This document shows positions 1-7,132 of a stretch of DNA of 33,848 nt, in pieces (position 1 is the stretch's first letter; each line of letters starts with the position of its first letter). This stretch comes from a virus. Below the pieces are notes generated by a model. The model was not told the DNA's origin, did not search any database, and saw only the letters and a list, made by a program, of their open reading frames with translations. The position numbers and the translations under genes were made by a program. The stretch lies in IMG/VR virus record IMGVR_UViG_3300045950_000063, positions 1 through 33,848 of that record; one strand, written 5' to 3'.

Positions 1-339
1 GTGAGAAGCAGCAATCGCACTCGCCGCGATCTTGGCCGACGTGACGGCGCCCAGATCAATATGCAGTGATTGCACAGCCGACGCAGCCAGTTGCAGCTCA
101 TACCCAAGCCCGACCATCTTCTCGGTTAACTTGCTGGTTGGTAGAACACCGTTCTCGTCCATTCCGCTATTGATAACTTTGCTGTTGATCGGTTTGCCGG
201 TCGCCTTCTCGTAAAGCTGCAAAATGTGTAGCATGTGTGCGACTTCTTTGAAGTTCCGCTCGATGGCCGCCTTCAGGTCGTCGCCTTCAAGGTGGCCGAT
301 ATGCTGGTGCGGCAATTGTACGATGTCCTGAGTCATCAT
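1..339 (-). CDS. Partial phage tail protein (runs off the left edge)
   Basis: The minus strand is open from an ATG at 339 (or the adjacent ATG at 336) to the edge of the window, 113 codons with no stop. An AGGGGG ribosome binding site sits 7-8 bases before the ATG pair. The N-terminus is hydrophilic. The visible C-terminal part has the motif SAKIAASAIAA, a short Ala/Ile/Lys repeat style common in phage tail fibre, spike and stem proteins. It begins 5 bases after the stop of the gp10-like gene, so it belongs to the late operon. The tail assignment rests on that motif and on position. The C-terminal, receptor-binding part is not visible. Confidence 0.7.
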   Translation of the reverse strand, partial: MMTQDIVQLPHQHIGHLEGDDLKAAIERNFKEVAHMLHILQLYEKATGKPINSKVINSGMDENGVLPTSKLTEKMVGLGYELQLAASAVQSLHIDLGAVTSAKIAASAIAASH

Positions 340-343
340 CCGA

Positions 344-1786
344 CTACCCCCTGACCTTCGGCTTGCGCCTCGGCTTGTAAGGAATCAAAAGGCCCCTGAC
401 TTCACAAGGGCCGAGGGCACTGTGTATAAACTTCGGGGTCAAATACCGCCAGCGTGCCCCGGATGCAAACCGAAACTCGCGAACCATGTCATCGCTCGCT
501 TTGAGCGTCAGCGCCCCAAAAACGCCGTAATCCAGGGACACCTGGAGCGTGACCGTGTTCACCGTCTCGGGCGAATCCTCAACAAAAGCCCGTTTCGCCT
601 TCTTCTCACGCTCGGGCGAACCCTGGTCGAAGCTCTTACCCTCCCAGAAGGCGGCGATCAGGCTACCAAAGTCGTCCGTACCGGTGTCCTGCCGGTTGAC
701 GAATCCGGCGTTGGAATCCCCGGCGTAAAACAAATCCTGCGTGCCGTCGCTGAACGGCTGGAAACAGGAGGCGTTGATCCCCCGCCAGGGCCAGACCTTG
801 CCGCCCGTCGCCCCTTCCGCAGGCAGGGCATAAATCAGCATTAAGTTATTATAAGTACTGGTGCCCTCGGGCAGCGCGAACCAGACCAGGCCATCCCACA
901 CGCCGACGGCGGCCTTGTGCAGTTGGGCCTTATTAACCGTGGCCCACAGTTTGGGAATGCGCTCCGCGGAAATATTTACGGCCCGCATGCCGTTGAAAAC
1001 GCAAATGCCCTCGTCGGCCACGAAGTACAGATACGGTCCAAGCGCCGCCGCCGCGAACGGCCCGACGCAACCAAGGCGTGAATCAAGTTCCTCCAACCTA
1101 AAGTCATCCAAGCTCGTACCGCGCAGGGTGTGCAGGGACCGGCGCTTGAAGACCACCAGTTCGCCCAGGTGCTTGCGCAAGCAGGTGATCTCGTCGCCAT
1201 CGCCCTTCTTTACGTCCCAGTAGTTCACGCCGGGCCACTGCTCCGGCTGAAAGCTCTCCGACCAACGCAGGGTGGACGGCTCCGTGACCGGCACCACGAA
1301 CAGCTTCTCCTTGTGCAGCACCGGAAAGCGCCCGTTCACCGGAGCATTCAAAAGGTTGCTGACGGTGGTACCGTCCCATTTCCACGGCTGATCAACCCCA
1401 TTGAAGCAGACCATGTAGTTCACGCACGTCTCGAACATAAAGGGCTGTGTAGTACTCTGGCCGGTCTTCAAGTCAACCCAGGTTGACGTGCCCGGGTTCC
1501 ACCAGGCCACCACACCGTTGGCGGCCGCCACTAAGTGCCGGGTAGAGATCGGCGTGCCGTAGTAGTAAGCGTAAAGCCCCTGGATCGGGCCGCCCAAAGG
1601 CGTCGCCGGATTGAGCCGCGCTTGGCCAGGGCGCTTTTTCAAGGACCCGATGGTCCGGCTAATAAAGTTCTGACAGTTCTTGGCCGCGTTCTCGGGCAAC
1701 AGGTTATCGTCTACCTTATCGATCAGTCCCTCGGAAAAGTCGCGGATTTGCCATTCCTGCCAGCGGGTGGTTGTTTGTTGTGGCAT
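344..1786 (-). CDS. P22 gp10-like tail hub / DNA-stabilisation protein
   Basis: A 480-residue protein rich in short beta-strand repeats with regularly spaced W, Y, F and G-P turns (for example VCFNGVDQPWKWDG and YLYFVADEGICVFNG), as expected for a beta-propeller-like tail hub. Size, repeat style and position after the adaptor gene fit the P22 gp10 family, which plugs the portal after packaging. The ATG at 1786 is preferred because GGAG lies 9 bases upstream. An in-frame TTG at 1801 would add five residues but has a poor site. The start lies 5 bases after the adaptor stop. Family membership is inferred from visible pattern and order, not from an alignment. Confidence 0.6.
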   Translation of the reverse strand: MPQQTTTRWQEWQIRDFSEGLIDKVDDNLLPENAAKNCQNFISRTIGSLKKRPGQARLNPATPLGGPIQGLYAYYYGTPISTRHLVAAANGVVAWWNPGTSTWVDLKTGQSTTQPFMFETCVNYMVCFNGVDQPWKWDGTTVSNLLNAPVNGRFPVLHKEKLFVVPVTEPSTLRWSESFQPEQWPGVNYWDVKKGDGDEITCLRKHLGELVVFKRRSLHTLRGTSLDDFRLEELDSRLGCVGPFAAAALGPYLYFVADEGICVFNGMRAVNISAERIPKLWATVNKAQLHKAAVGVWDGLVWFALPEGTSTYNNLMLIYALPAEGATGGKVWPWRGINASCFQPFSDGTQDLFYAGDSNAGFVNRQDTGTDDFGSLIAAFWEGKSFDQGSPEREKKAKRAFVEDSPETVNTVTLQVSLDYGVFGALTLKASDDMVREFRFASGARWRYLTPKFIHSALGPCEVRGLLIPYKPRRKPKVRG

Positions 1787-1791
1787 CTCGA

Positions 1792-2367
1792 TCAACTCCA
1801 AGCCCTTGCTTTGATCCGGCGCGATGCCCGCGTCGTCGGTCTGGTCCGCGCCAGTTCCTCAATCGCCTTCTGGCGATAAGCGCGGTATTCACCCATTAGC
1901 CGGTGAGCGTCCGGGTTTTCCTCGTCGTCATTGGACTTGTACCGGCTAGCCACGTAGAGGCTGATCGGATAATGAAAGAGGGCATGCACCACCGGGGTGT
2001 CCGCCAGGGTTGCGATCGGTGCGGGAACCGCATAGTACCGCACCGTGTACGTGCCCGCATCCAGAAAACTGATATAGCCATCACGCAGGTCAAATCTCCC
2101 TGTGTATGCGGTGCCATATCGAGTGCCATAGTAAGGATCATCCTGGCCCGCCTGCTCAATCTCGAATATCTCCAGGATATCGGTGGGCAGGGCATACCAA
2201 GTGTTGGCTGTGGCCGTAATTGCGGGTGACGATGTTTTTACCACCCGGGCCTCCTTGCCGAGATCCATCACCAGGCACTCATTGATGAATTTTAGAGCCA
2301 AGGTGGTTAATATCGTCTCGCCCTCGGTATGCTGCTCAGCATGCAGACGGATTTCTTCTCCGGTCAA
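1792..2367 (-). CDS. Head-tail adaptor (connector) protein
   Basis: A 191-residue protein with a helical N-terminus, a beta-rich centre (WYALPTDILEIFEIEQ, GYISFLDAGTYTVRYYAVP) and a helical, basic C-terminus. This layout is typical of phage connector proteins that bind below the portal, such as P22 gp4-like or Gp6-type adaptors. It starts at TTG with AAAGGGGA 8 bases upstream; no ATG is available near the N-terminus. It sits between small virion genes and the gp10-like gene, the expected place for an adaptor. It could be another completion protein. Confidence 0.55.
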   Translation of the reverse strand: MTGEEIRLHAEQHTEGETILTTLALKFINECLVMDLGKEARVVKTSSPAITATANTWYALPTDILEIFEIEQAGQDDPYYGTRYGTAYTGRFDLRDGYISFLDAGTYTVRYYAVPAPIATLADTPVVHALFHYPISLYVASRYKSNDDEENPDAHRLMGEYRAYRQKAIEELARTRPTTRASRRIKARAWS

Positions 2368-2391
2368 ATCAAAAATCCCCTTTCGGGAGGC

Positions 2392-2712
2392 TTAGAGATT
2401 CAGGGCCTGAACCGTCACGGTATGTGTCCCGTCCGTCCTGGCCAATGTGATTTCCACATGATCCATGATCCCTTTGAAAAGGGCTGTGTAGCTCACGGCG
2501 ACGTCGGCCGCTTTGATGTTGGTTCCCTCGCCGTGGTGAGCAACGAACGGGCCGTCTGCCGCAGGTCCCATCTTCAAGGAAACGTATCCGCCGATAGCCG
2601 CGCCGCTGATCACGTGATGCACCAGCAGGGCGTTGTACCCCTCGCACCGGTGTATTACCGCGCTGCCCGCTATAACAGCAGCATGGGTGGTTCGGGCCGA
2701 TCCTTTACGCAT
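2392..2712 (-). CDS. Small putative virion protein, unknown function
   Basis: A 106-residue protein, beta-rich and glycine/alanine-rich with several histidines, ending DGTHTVTVQALNL. It is not recognised as a named family. The ATG at 2712 overlaps the stop of the gene before it (TAATG), and GGGAGGG lies 6 bases upstream, so this start is better than the in-frame ATG at 2727. The composition resembles a small beta-sandwich decoration or fibre protein. That reading is inference from composition and location. Confidence 0.6.
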   Translation of the reverse strand: MRKGSARTTHAAVIAGSAVIHRCEGYNALLVHHVISGAAIGGYVSLKMGPAADGPFVAHHGEGTNIKAADVAVSYTALFKGIMDHVEITLARTDGTHTVTVQALNL

Positions 2713-3119
2713 TAGATTCCCTCCCATCCGAGCGGCCGGAATGCGGAATGCATCTCCCGCGCCGCCGCCTCGTTAAAGTTCTTCTGGTCCCGCTTCTTGC
2801 GCGCCCGCACGTTCGCGTTGTGGGCGTCAATCTCCGCGAAAACGCGTTTGCCGTGAACGCGCAAATCACCCTGGCGGATCACGGTTTCCACCCGGGCGTC
2901 CAGGACGTTATCCGGCACATCGGCCGCATAGGTGTGTCCCACGTGGTTCAGGGAGTGAACCTCGTACCGCTGCCGATTCACGTTAAAAACCACGAACATG
3001 GCCGGGTCATACTCCCGGAGCCGTCGGGGAATGTCATAGGTGCTGAAAAAGATAGGCCGCAGATGGTTTAGTCCCTGCAGCCTGTCCTGTACTTGATGTT
3101 CGAACGCCAGTTGTCCCAC
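2712..3119 (-). CDS. Small putative virion protein, unknown function
   Basis: A 135-residue protein with a mixed N-terminal half (PIFFSTYDIPRRLREYDPAMF) and a long charged helical C-terminal half (RARKKRDQKNFNEAAAREM). It may belong to a head-completion or tail-joining protein. The GTG at 3119 has a GGGGG motif about 10 bases upstream. The TTG at 3128 is only 1-2 bases from that motif and is less likely. The stop overlaps the next start as TAATG, indicating translational coupling. Function is not recognised. Confidence 0.55.
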   Translation of the reverse strand: MGQLAFEHQVQDRLQGLNHLRPIFFSTYDIPRRLREYDPAMFVVFNVNRQRYEVHSLNHVGHTYAADVPDNVLDARVETVIRQGDLRVHGKRVFAEIDAHNANVRARKKRDQKNFNEAAAREMHSAFRPLGWEGI

Positions 3120-3133
3120 TGAACACAAACCCC

Positions 3134-3538
3134 CTAGATGCCGATCGCGATGACCCGCGTAGTGACTGCGGAGAGATCCACGGCGTTGGCCACCTCGGCC
3201 GCTACATTCCTTACCACGGCCGCTGTCCCTGTGCCAGAAACACCGACGGCCGTGTCGCTCGTTTTAATTAGTGTATTGTTGGCATCCGCGAGTCCCGCGG
3301 TTCCGGCCATAGCAACGCTGGTCGGCGTGAACGCCTTCAGCTTCCGATTGACGTGGTCGTACTCAAAGATGTACCCCGCCGCCGGCGCCGGAAGCACCAG
3401 GTCCAGCCGGGTCAGTCCCAACTGCTGCGGGGTTACCGCTACGCCGTTGGTGGCGTAAACTCCGGGAACAATGTCGCACACGTTCATATAAGCATTTCCT
3501 AATTTCCTGCGCTCGCGCAGGGTAACGGTTGCAGACAA
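3134..3538 (-). CDS. Small putative capsid decoration or structural protein
   Basis: A 134-residue protein rich in Ala, Val, Thr and Gly with alternating hydrophobic residues, as in small beta-sandwich capsid decoration proteins. The segment GYIFEYDHVNRKLKAF is the type of sentence seen in phage virion proteins that follow the capsid gene. The TTG at 3538 has GGAGG 8 bases upstream. A GTG at 3547 overlaps that ribosome binding site and is unlikely. It would directly follow the capsid gene if the endonuclease gene between them were absent, which supports a head role. Function is inferred. Confidence 0.55.
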   Translation of the reverse strand: MSATVTLRERRKLGNAYMNVCDIVPGVYATNGVAVTPQQLGLTRLDLVLPAPAAGYIFEYDHVNRKLKAFTPTSVAMAGTAGLADANNTLIKTSDTAVGVSGTGTAAVVRNVAAEVANAVDLSAVTTRVIAIGI

Positions 3539-3587
3539 TGTAAGCACCTCCGAAAAAGAGTAGAGGCGGGGTTACCGCCTCTTGGGT

Positions 3588-4865
3588 TTATTGGTTTGGT
3601 TTGCCGTTTGGTTCTAACGCTTCGATTACTGTGGTATCAACGTCAGCTTTGATTTTCTGCTCACAGATTCGTTCCACCCAGTAACCCTTTGATCTCAACC
3701 AGGCATCGCGCCTTTTGTCGCGGGCTTTTACTTCCGGCTTATTGTGCCAATACCAACCGTCAGCCTCAATAATCAGGTTACAATCCGGAATATAAAAGTC
3801 TACGATGCACCTGCCGATGATTTTCTGAGATTCGTACTTGATGCCAAGGGCGTCCAAGACTTGAGCCACCGGAACATCCAAGGAAGTTGGCTTTTTGCTG
3901 GCAAGAGCCTCCAGAGCTTTTTTGCGGAACCTGGGGTCTTCCCAGAGCTTTTTTGTTCTTTCAGCCGCTTTCCGTCTTTGCTCAGGCTCATTGGCTCGTG
4001 CCTTGACTGCCGCAATGTTTCTCGCCCTGTACTCAGGATTGCTCCATCGCGTGCGAGCCTTTTCTGCAACAACATTCTTTGCTTCATCCGTATGTTGTCT
4101 GCCTTGAAATGGTTTAAGCCCAACCATTGCGGCGCTGATCTTGGCCCTGGTTTCCGGCGATATTTCACGCCCCTTGGCCTTCTCCGAAATTTTGCGCTTG
4201 GTTTCCTCGCTAAGCATGCAACCGTATCTCGGGTTGGCCTCGCCCGCACATTTGCCCTCTTTCGCCTTGGAAATGGCCTTGCGCATCTGGTCTCTCTGAT
4301 CAGGATCAGACCACTGTGCCTTGGTGGATTCCGACAGTTTCTGGCGCGTCTCATCCGATAATGGCACCGAACGCGCCCTGTCCAGTGACTTGAGTGCCTG
4401 CGCAAGGAGCGCCTCTCGATTATCGGGATCAGACCATCTGGCCTTCATAAGCCGAGACAATTTCTCTTTGGTGGCCTCATCATGAGTGCGTCCAGCGCCG
4501 GCTTCGGTGATCTTCTCCCGATATTCCGGGTTTTCCCACCGCTTGCGGGACGACACAGACAGCTTTTGGCGGGTTTCGTCCGAAATGCCCTTTTCCAGCT
4601 TGGCTTTTATACCCTGCCGGCTGATCGCTTGCAGGTGTTCCGGATCGACTTCGTGCCGCTTCCGCGCCGCCTCGGCTATCGCCTTCCGCGCTTTCTCGCC
4701 GTGGGTGCGTCCGTGCATCGGGTTATTTTCGCCGGACACGTTGCGCTTCTTGGCCGCCTGCTTGTTGATCCCACGCATTTTCTCCTGAAAGGCGGGGTCG
4801 GCCCAACGCTGGCGAGCCTTCTCCGCTATCTTGCGCTTGGTCTCTTCGCTACGCGGCTTTGACAT
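3588..4865 (-). CDS. Free-standing homing endonuclease: NUMOD3 repeats plus EDxHD (Vsr-like) nuclease
   Basis: A 425-residue selfish endonuclease. Residues 1-310 hold about eight NUMOD3-type DNA-binding repeats of the form S-[DE]-E-T-[KR]-x-K-[IL], each ending in a RW-x-[DN]-P unit. The C-terminus is a Vsr/DUF559-like nuclease fold with the EDxHD set of residues: E367 and D369 (IIEADGWYWH), H374 and D387. This is the catalytic set described for I-Bth0305I-type phage homing endonucleases. The ATG at 4865 has GGGAGG 7 bases upstream. The gene separates the capsid gene from the next small head gene and needs no virion role; it probably entered by homing. Its cut site may lie in a capsid-region gene of relatives that lack it. 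Confidence 0.88.
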   Translation of the reverse strand: MSKPRSEETKRKIAEKARQRWADPAFQEKMRGINKQAAKKRNVSGENNPMHGRTHGEKARKAIAEAARKRHEVDPEHLQAISRQGIKAKLEKGISDETRQKLSVSSRKRWENPEYREKITEAGAGRTHDEATKEKLSRLMKARWSDPDNREALLAQALKSLDRARSVPLSDETRQKLSESTKAQWSDPDQRDQMRKAISKAKEGKCAGEANPRYGCMLSEETKRKISEKAKGREISPETRAKISAAMVGLKPFQGRQHTDEAKNVVAEKARTRWSNPEYRARNIAAVKARANEPEQRRKAAERTKKLWEDPRFRKKALEALASKKPTSLDVPVAQVLDALGIKYESQKIIGRCIVDFYIPDCNLIIEADGWYWHNKPEVKARDKRRDAWLRSKGYWVERICEQKIKADVDTTVIEALEPNGKPNQ

Positions 4866-4931
4866 TGTACCGCCTCCCACTATTCATATATTATGATTAT
4901 AGCAGGAGGCGGCTACGGTGTCAAGTTAAAC

Positions 4932-6101
4932 TTAGTGCTCCGAAATTCCGCTGAGTTCCACTTGTCCACGGAGCCGGGAACAGCCTAAATCAGCATATTT
5001 ACGAAGGCTTGCCTCGTAAACCGCTTTCCCCGGAACGCGCATCAGGATGTTCCCCGTCCGGTTGTCCAGCCAGTCCCAGTCCGCCATCTCGTACATCTTC
5101 CAGTCGTCGGTGGCCAGGGCATAGAGTTTCCCAGCCGGCGCAAACAGGTCGTCCACCAGCGGGAGTCCATTGAAGCTGAGAGCTTTGCCCCCGCCTTTGA
5201 GCTCAATCGTATTCACGATCTGTTTTTGAGCCGTGAGCAGGTTCTGGTACGCCCGCTTGACGCCCTGGGAGCAGATCAGGAAGTTGGTTTTGGCCCCGGT
5301 CTTCCGCTTTGCCGTGTCAATGGCCCGCTGAATGACGATCTCCGAGATTTCCCCGTTCACGGCGATGTTTGTCATCTTCAGGAACGGGTAGGTGGCGCGG
5401 TTGAGGCCGTAGATGCTGCCGCTCTGGGCCGCCACGGCCGCCATGCCGGTCAACTCCAGGCCCTTTGACCCGGCAATGTACAGGCCGTCACCGGCTGCCG
5501 TCGAGCCGATGGTGTCCACGGTGATGGTGTTGGCCACGTCGTCCACCGCCGTGACCTCCATCCCGGCTTGACGTAGCGTATTGACGTTGTAGCTGTCAAT
5601 CAGCATACCCTCGGCGAACAGCCAGATCACGGCCGCCGAAAGAGTGATCACGCTGCCGGTCACGCCGCCGGCGGGGATGGTCGCCAGGAGTCCGGTAGTG
5701 TCGCCCCACGCCTGGCGGGACAGGTTGAACTTCGCGTCATTCTGCAGATCCTCCAGGGTGGTCTCCAGCATCGGCGCGAAAGCGGCCGCGCTGCCCCGGC
5801 TGGCCTCGATGGTCTTGTCCGAAATGTGCATCCGGGCAAAGACGTTTTTGGTATCCCATTCCGCCTGCTTGGTCTTGCGGGCGTTAGGGGTCGGCAGGTC
5901 GCCGTCGTCGGCCCGGTTACCGACACCGCCGGAGCGGCCGTAGCGCAGGGCCATGACGATCTTCAGGCCCCGGACCTCCTTGGAGCTGCGCTCCAGTGCG
6001 TTCAGGAAGTCTGACGTGGTTTCATTCAGTTGGTAGCGAAGCCCTTCCAGATACCAGAGTTTCAGGGCCTGCTCCACCTGTAGCATATTCAGGGTTGGCA
6101 T
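4932..6101 (-). CDS. Major capsid protein
   Basis: A 389-residue protein of the size and layout of HK97-fold major capsid proteins: a helical N-terminal arm, a central domain with a beta-rich insertion (about residues 145-215), and a C-terminal part with the pattern of an axial domain (LSFNGLPLVDDLFAPAGKLY) and a late DWDWLDNRTGNILMRVPGKA segment. It lies directly after the scaffold gene in the order portal, scaffold, capsid. The ATG has GGAGGG 8 bases upstream. The shell-forming role follows from order, size and pattern. Confidence 0.85.
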   Translation of the reverse strand: MPTLNMLQVEQALKLWYLEGLRYQLNETTSDFLNALERSSKEVRGLKIVMALRYGRSGGVGNRADDGDLPTPNARKTKQAEWDTKNVFARMHISDKTIEASRGSAAAFAPMLETTLEDLQNDAKFNLSRQAWGDTTGLLATIPAGGVTGSVITLSAAVIWLFAEGMLIDSYNVNTLRQAGMEVTAVDDVANTITVDTIGSTAAGDGLYIAGSKGLELTGMAAVAAQSGSIYGLNRATYPFLKMTNIAVNGEISEIVIQRAIDTAKRKTGAKTNFLICSQGVKRAYQNLLTAQKQIVNTIELKGGGKALSFNGLPLVDDLFAPAGKLYALATDDWKMYEMADWDWLDNRTGNILMRVPGKAVYEASLRKYADLGCSRLRGQVELSGISEH

Positions 6102-6133
6102 GGTTATTTCCCTCCAATTTTACATATTCAGGG

Positions 6134-7105
6134 TTAATGGGCTCCTTCTTGCGCCAGAAATGCTCTGGTCGCTTCCGCCAGGGTCTTTGGCTTGTTTGGT
6201 GCAGTGCTGGGTGCGCCGCCGCTCGGCTGATTACCGATGAGCACAGGCGGCTTCTCCCCGGCCTGGATCCGCTGTTGATGCCGCAGGAGAATCTGTCTTT
6301 CGATCTCCGGATCGGAAAGCGCCTGCTTGCGCCAATCCTGCGCCGGTGCCGGGGTTTCCCGCGGTGCAAGTCCGGCCCGGGCCATATTGGCGATCACCTC
6401 CACAACATCCGGCAGGTTCGCCAGGTGAGGCCGTTCCTGCAGAATCTTCCCCATCGCCGGCTTGAGCTGCTCAAGGTCCGGAAGCGCCTCCAGCTCCTGT
6501 TGGTAGCGCGCCGCCGCCTGCTGTTGCGCCTGTTGGGCATGCGCCTGCTGTTCCTGATGAGCGCGGAACACCTGCTCGGCCTGACCGGCGACGAATTCCG
6601 CCAGCGCCTTGCCGGCCTCTTTCGGGTCCTCGTAGCGCACTTTCTCCAAAAAGCCCTCATAGTCGAACCCCGGTTCTTCCTGGGGCGGCTGTATCTGCGT
6701 CTGGGGCTGCTGCTGGTTCCCCACTAGTTGCTCGACCTGGCGGCCGAGGTGGGCCAACACCTGACTCTGCTGCGTATAGTGGCTCTCCAGGTTCCGGTAT
6801 GCGTCCACCAACTCGTCGGCGGACTTGAACCGCCCCAAAAGCAGTGACGGCACGTTCCCCGATTCCTCGGGCGTGCCATCCGTTTCGGTGGCGGGTGCTC
6901 CCTGTGCTTCCGGCGTCTCTTGGGCCGGAGTTGCGGCGGGCGCTTCCGTCGCCAAAAGCTCCGACGACTGTCCCGGCCCCAACCAGTGCTCGTCCAGCAG
7001 CGGGTTGACTGTCGCCTTTTCCGGATCCGCTACGGTTTGCGGGGTGGTTGGTTCGATTTGCGTAACTTGACTCTCTGGGGTCTGGGTACCAACTTCCGGT
7101 GGCAT
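6134..7105 (-). CDS. Capsid scaffolding protein
   Basis: A 323-residue protein that is Pro/Glu/Thr-rich and probably disordered over the first 90 residues. A short helical segment follows (ADELVDAYRNLESHYTQQ), then a Gln/Ala-rich coiled-coil region around residues 170-200 and a charged helical C-terminus. No enzymatic motif is visible. Acidic, coiled-coil scaffolds directly before the major capsid gene are the rule in tailed phages, and the C-terminal helices usually contact the capsid protein. The ATG has AAAGGAGGG 7 bases upstream. There is no visible protease gene nearby, so the scaffold may exit intact as in P22. Confidence 0.82.
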   Translation of the reverse strand: MPPEVGTQTPESQVTQIEPTTPQTVADPEKATVNPLLDEHWLGPGQSSELLATEAPAATPAQETPEAQGAPATETDGTPEESGNVPSLLLGRFKSADELVDAYRNLESHYTQQSQVLAHLGRQVEQLVGNQQQPQTQIQPPQEEPGFDYEGFLEKVRYEDPKEAGKALAEFVAGQAEQVFRAHQEQQAHAQQAQQQAAARYQQELEALPDLEQLKPAMGKILQERPHLANLPDVVEVIANMARAGLAPRETPAPAQDWRKQALSDPEIERQILLRHQQRIQAGEKPPVLIGNQPSGGAPSTAPNKPKTLAEATRAFLAQEGAH

Positions 7106-7132
7106 AATCAGGCCCTCCTTTGAATTTTGGGG

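Noticed and set aside
976-1200. Minus-strand open frames of 74 and 93 codons within the gp10-like gene
   Set aside because: They are alternative frames of the same strand inside a convincing gene and have shadow composition.
3744-4361. 205-codon plus-strand open frame
   Set aside because: Antisense to the NUMOD3 repeats; its Phe/Arg/Leu-rich periodic composition mirrors the repeats of the endonuclease gene.
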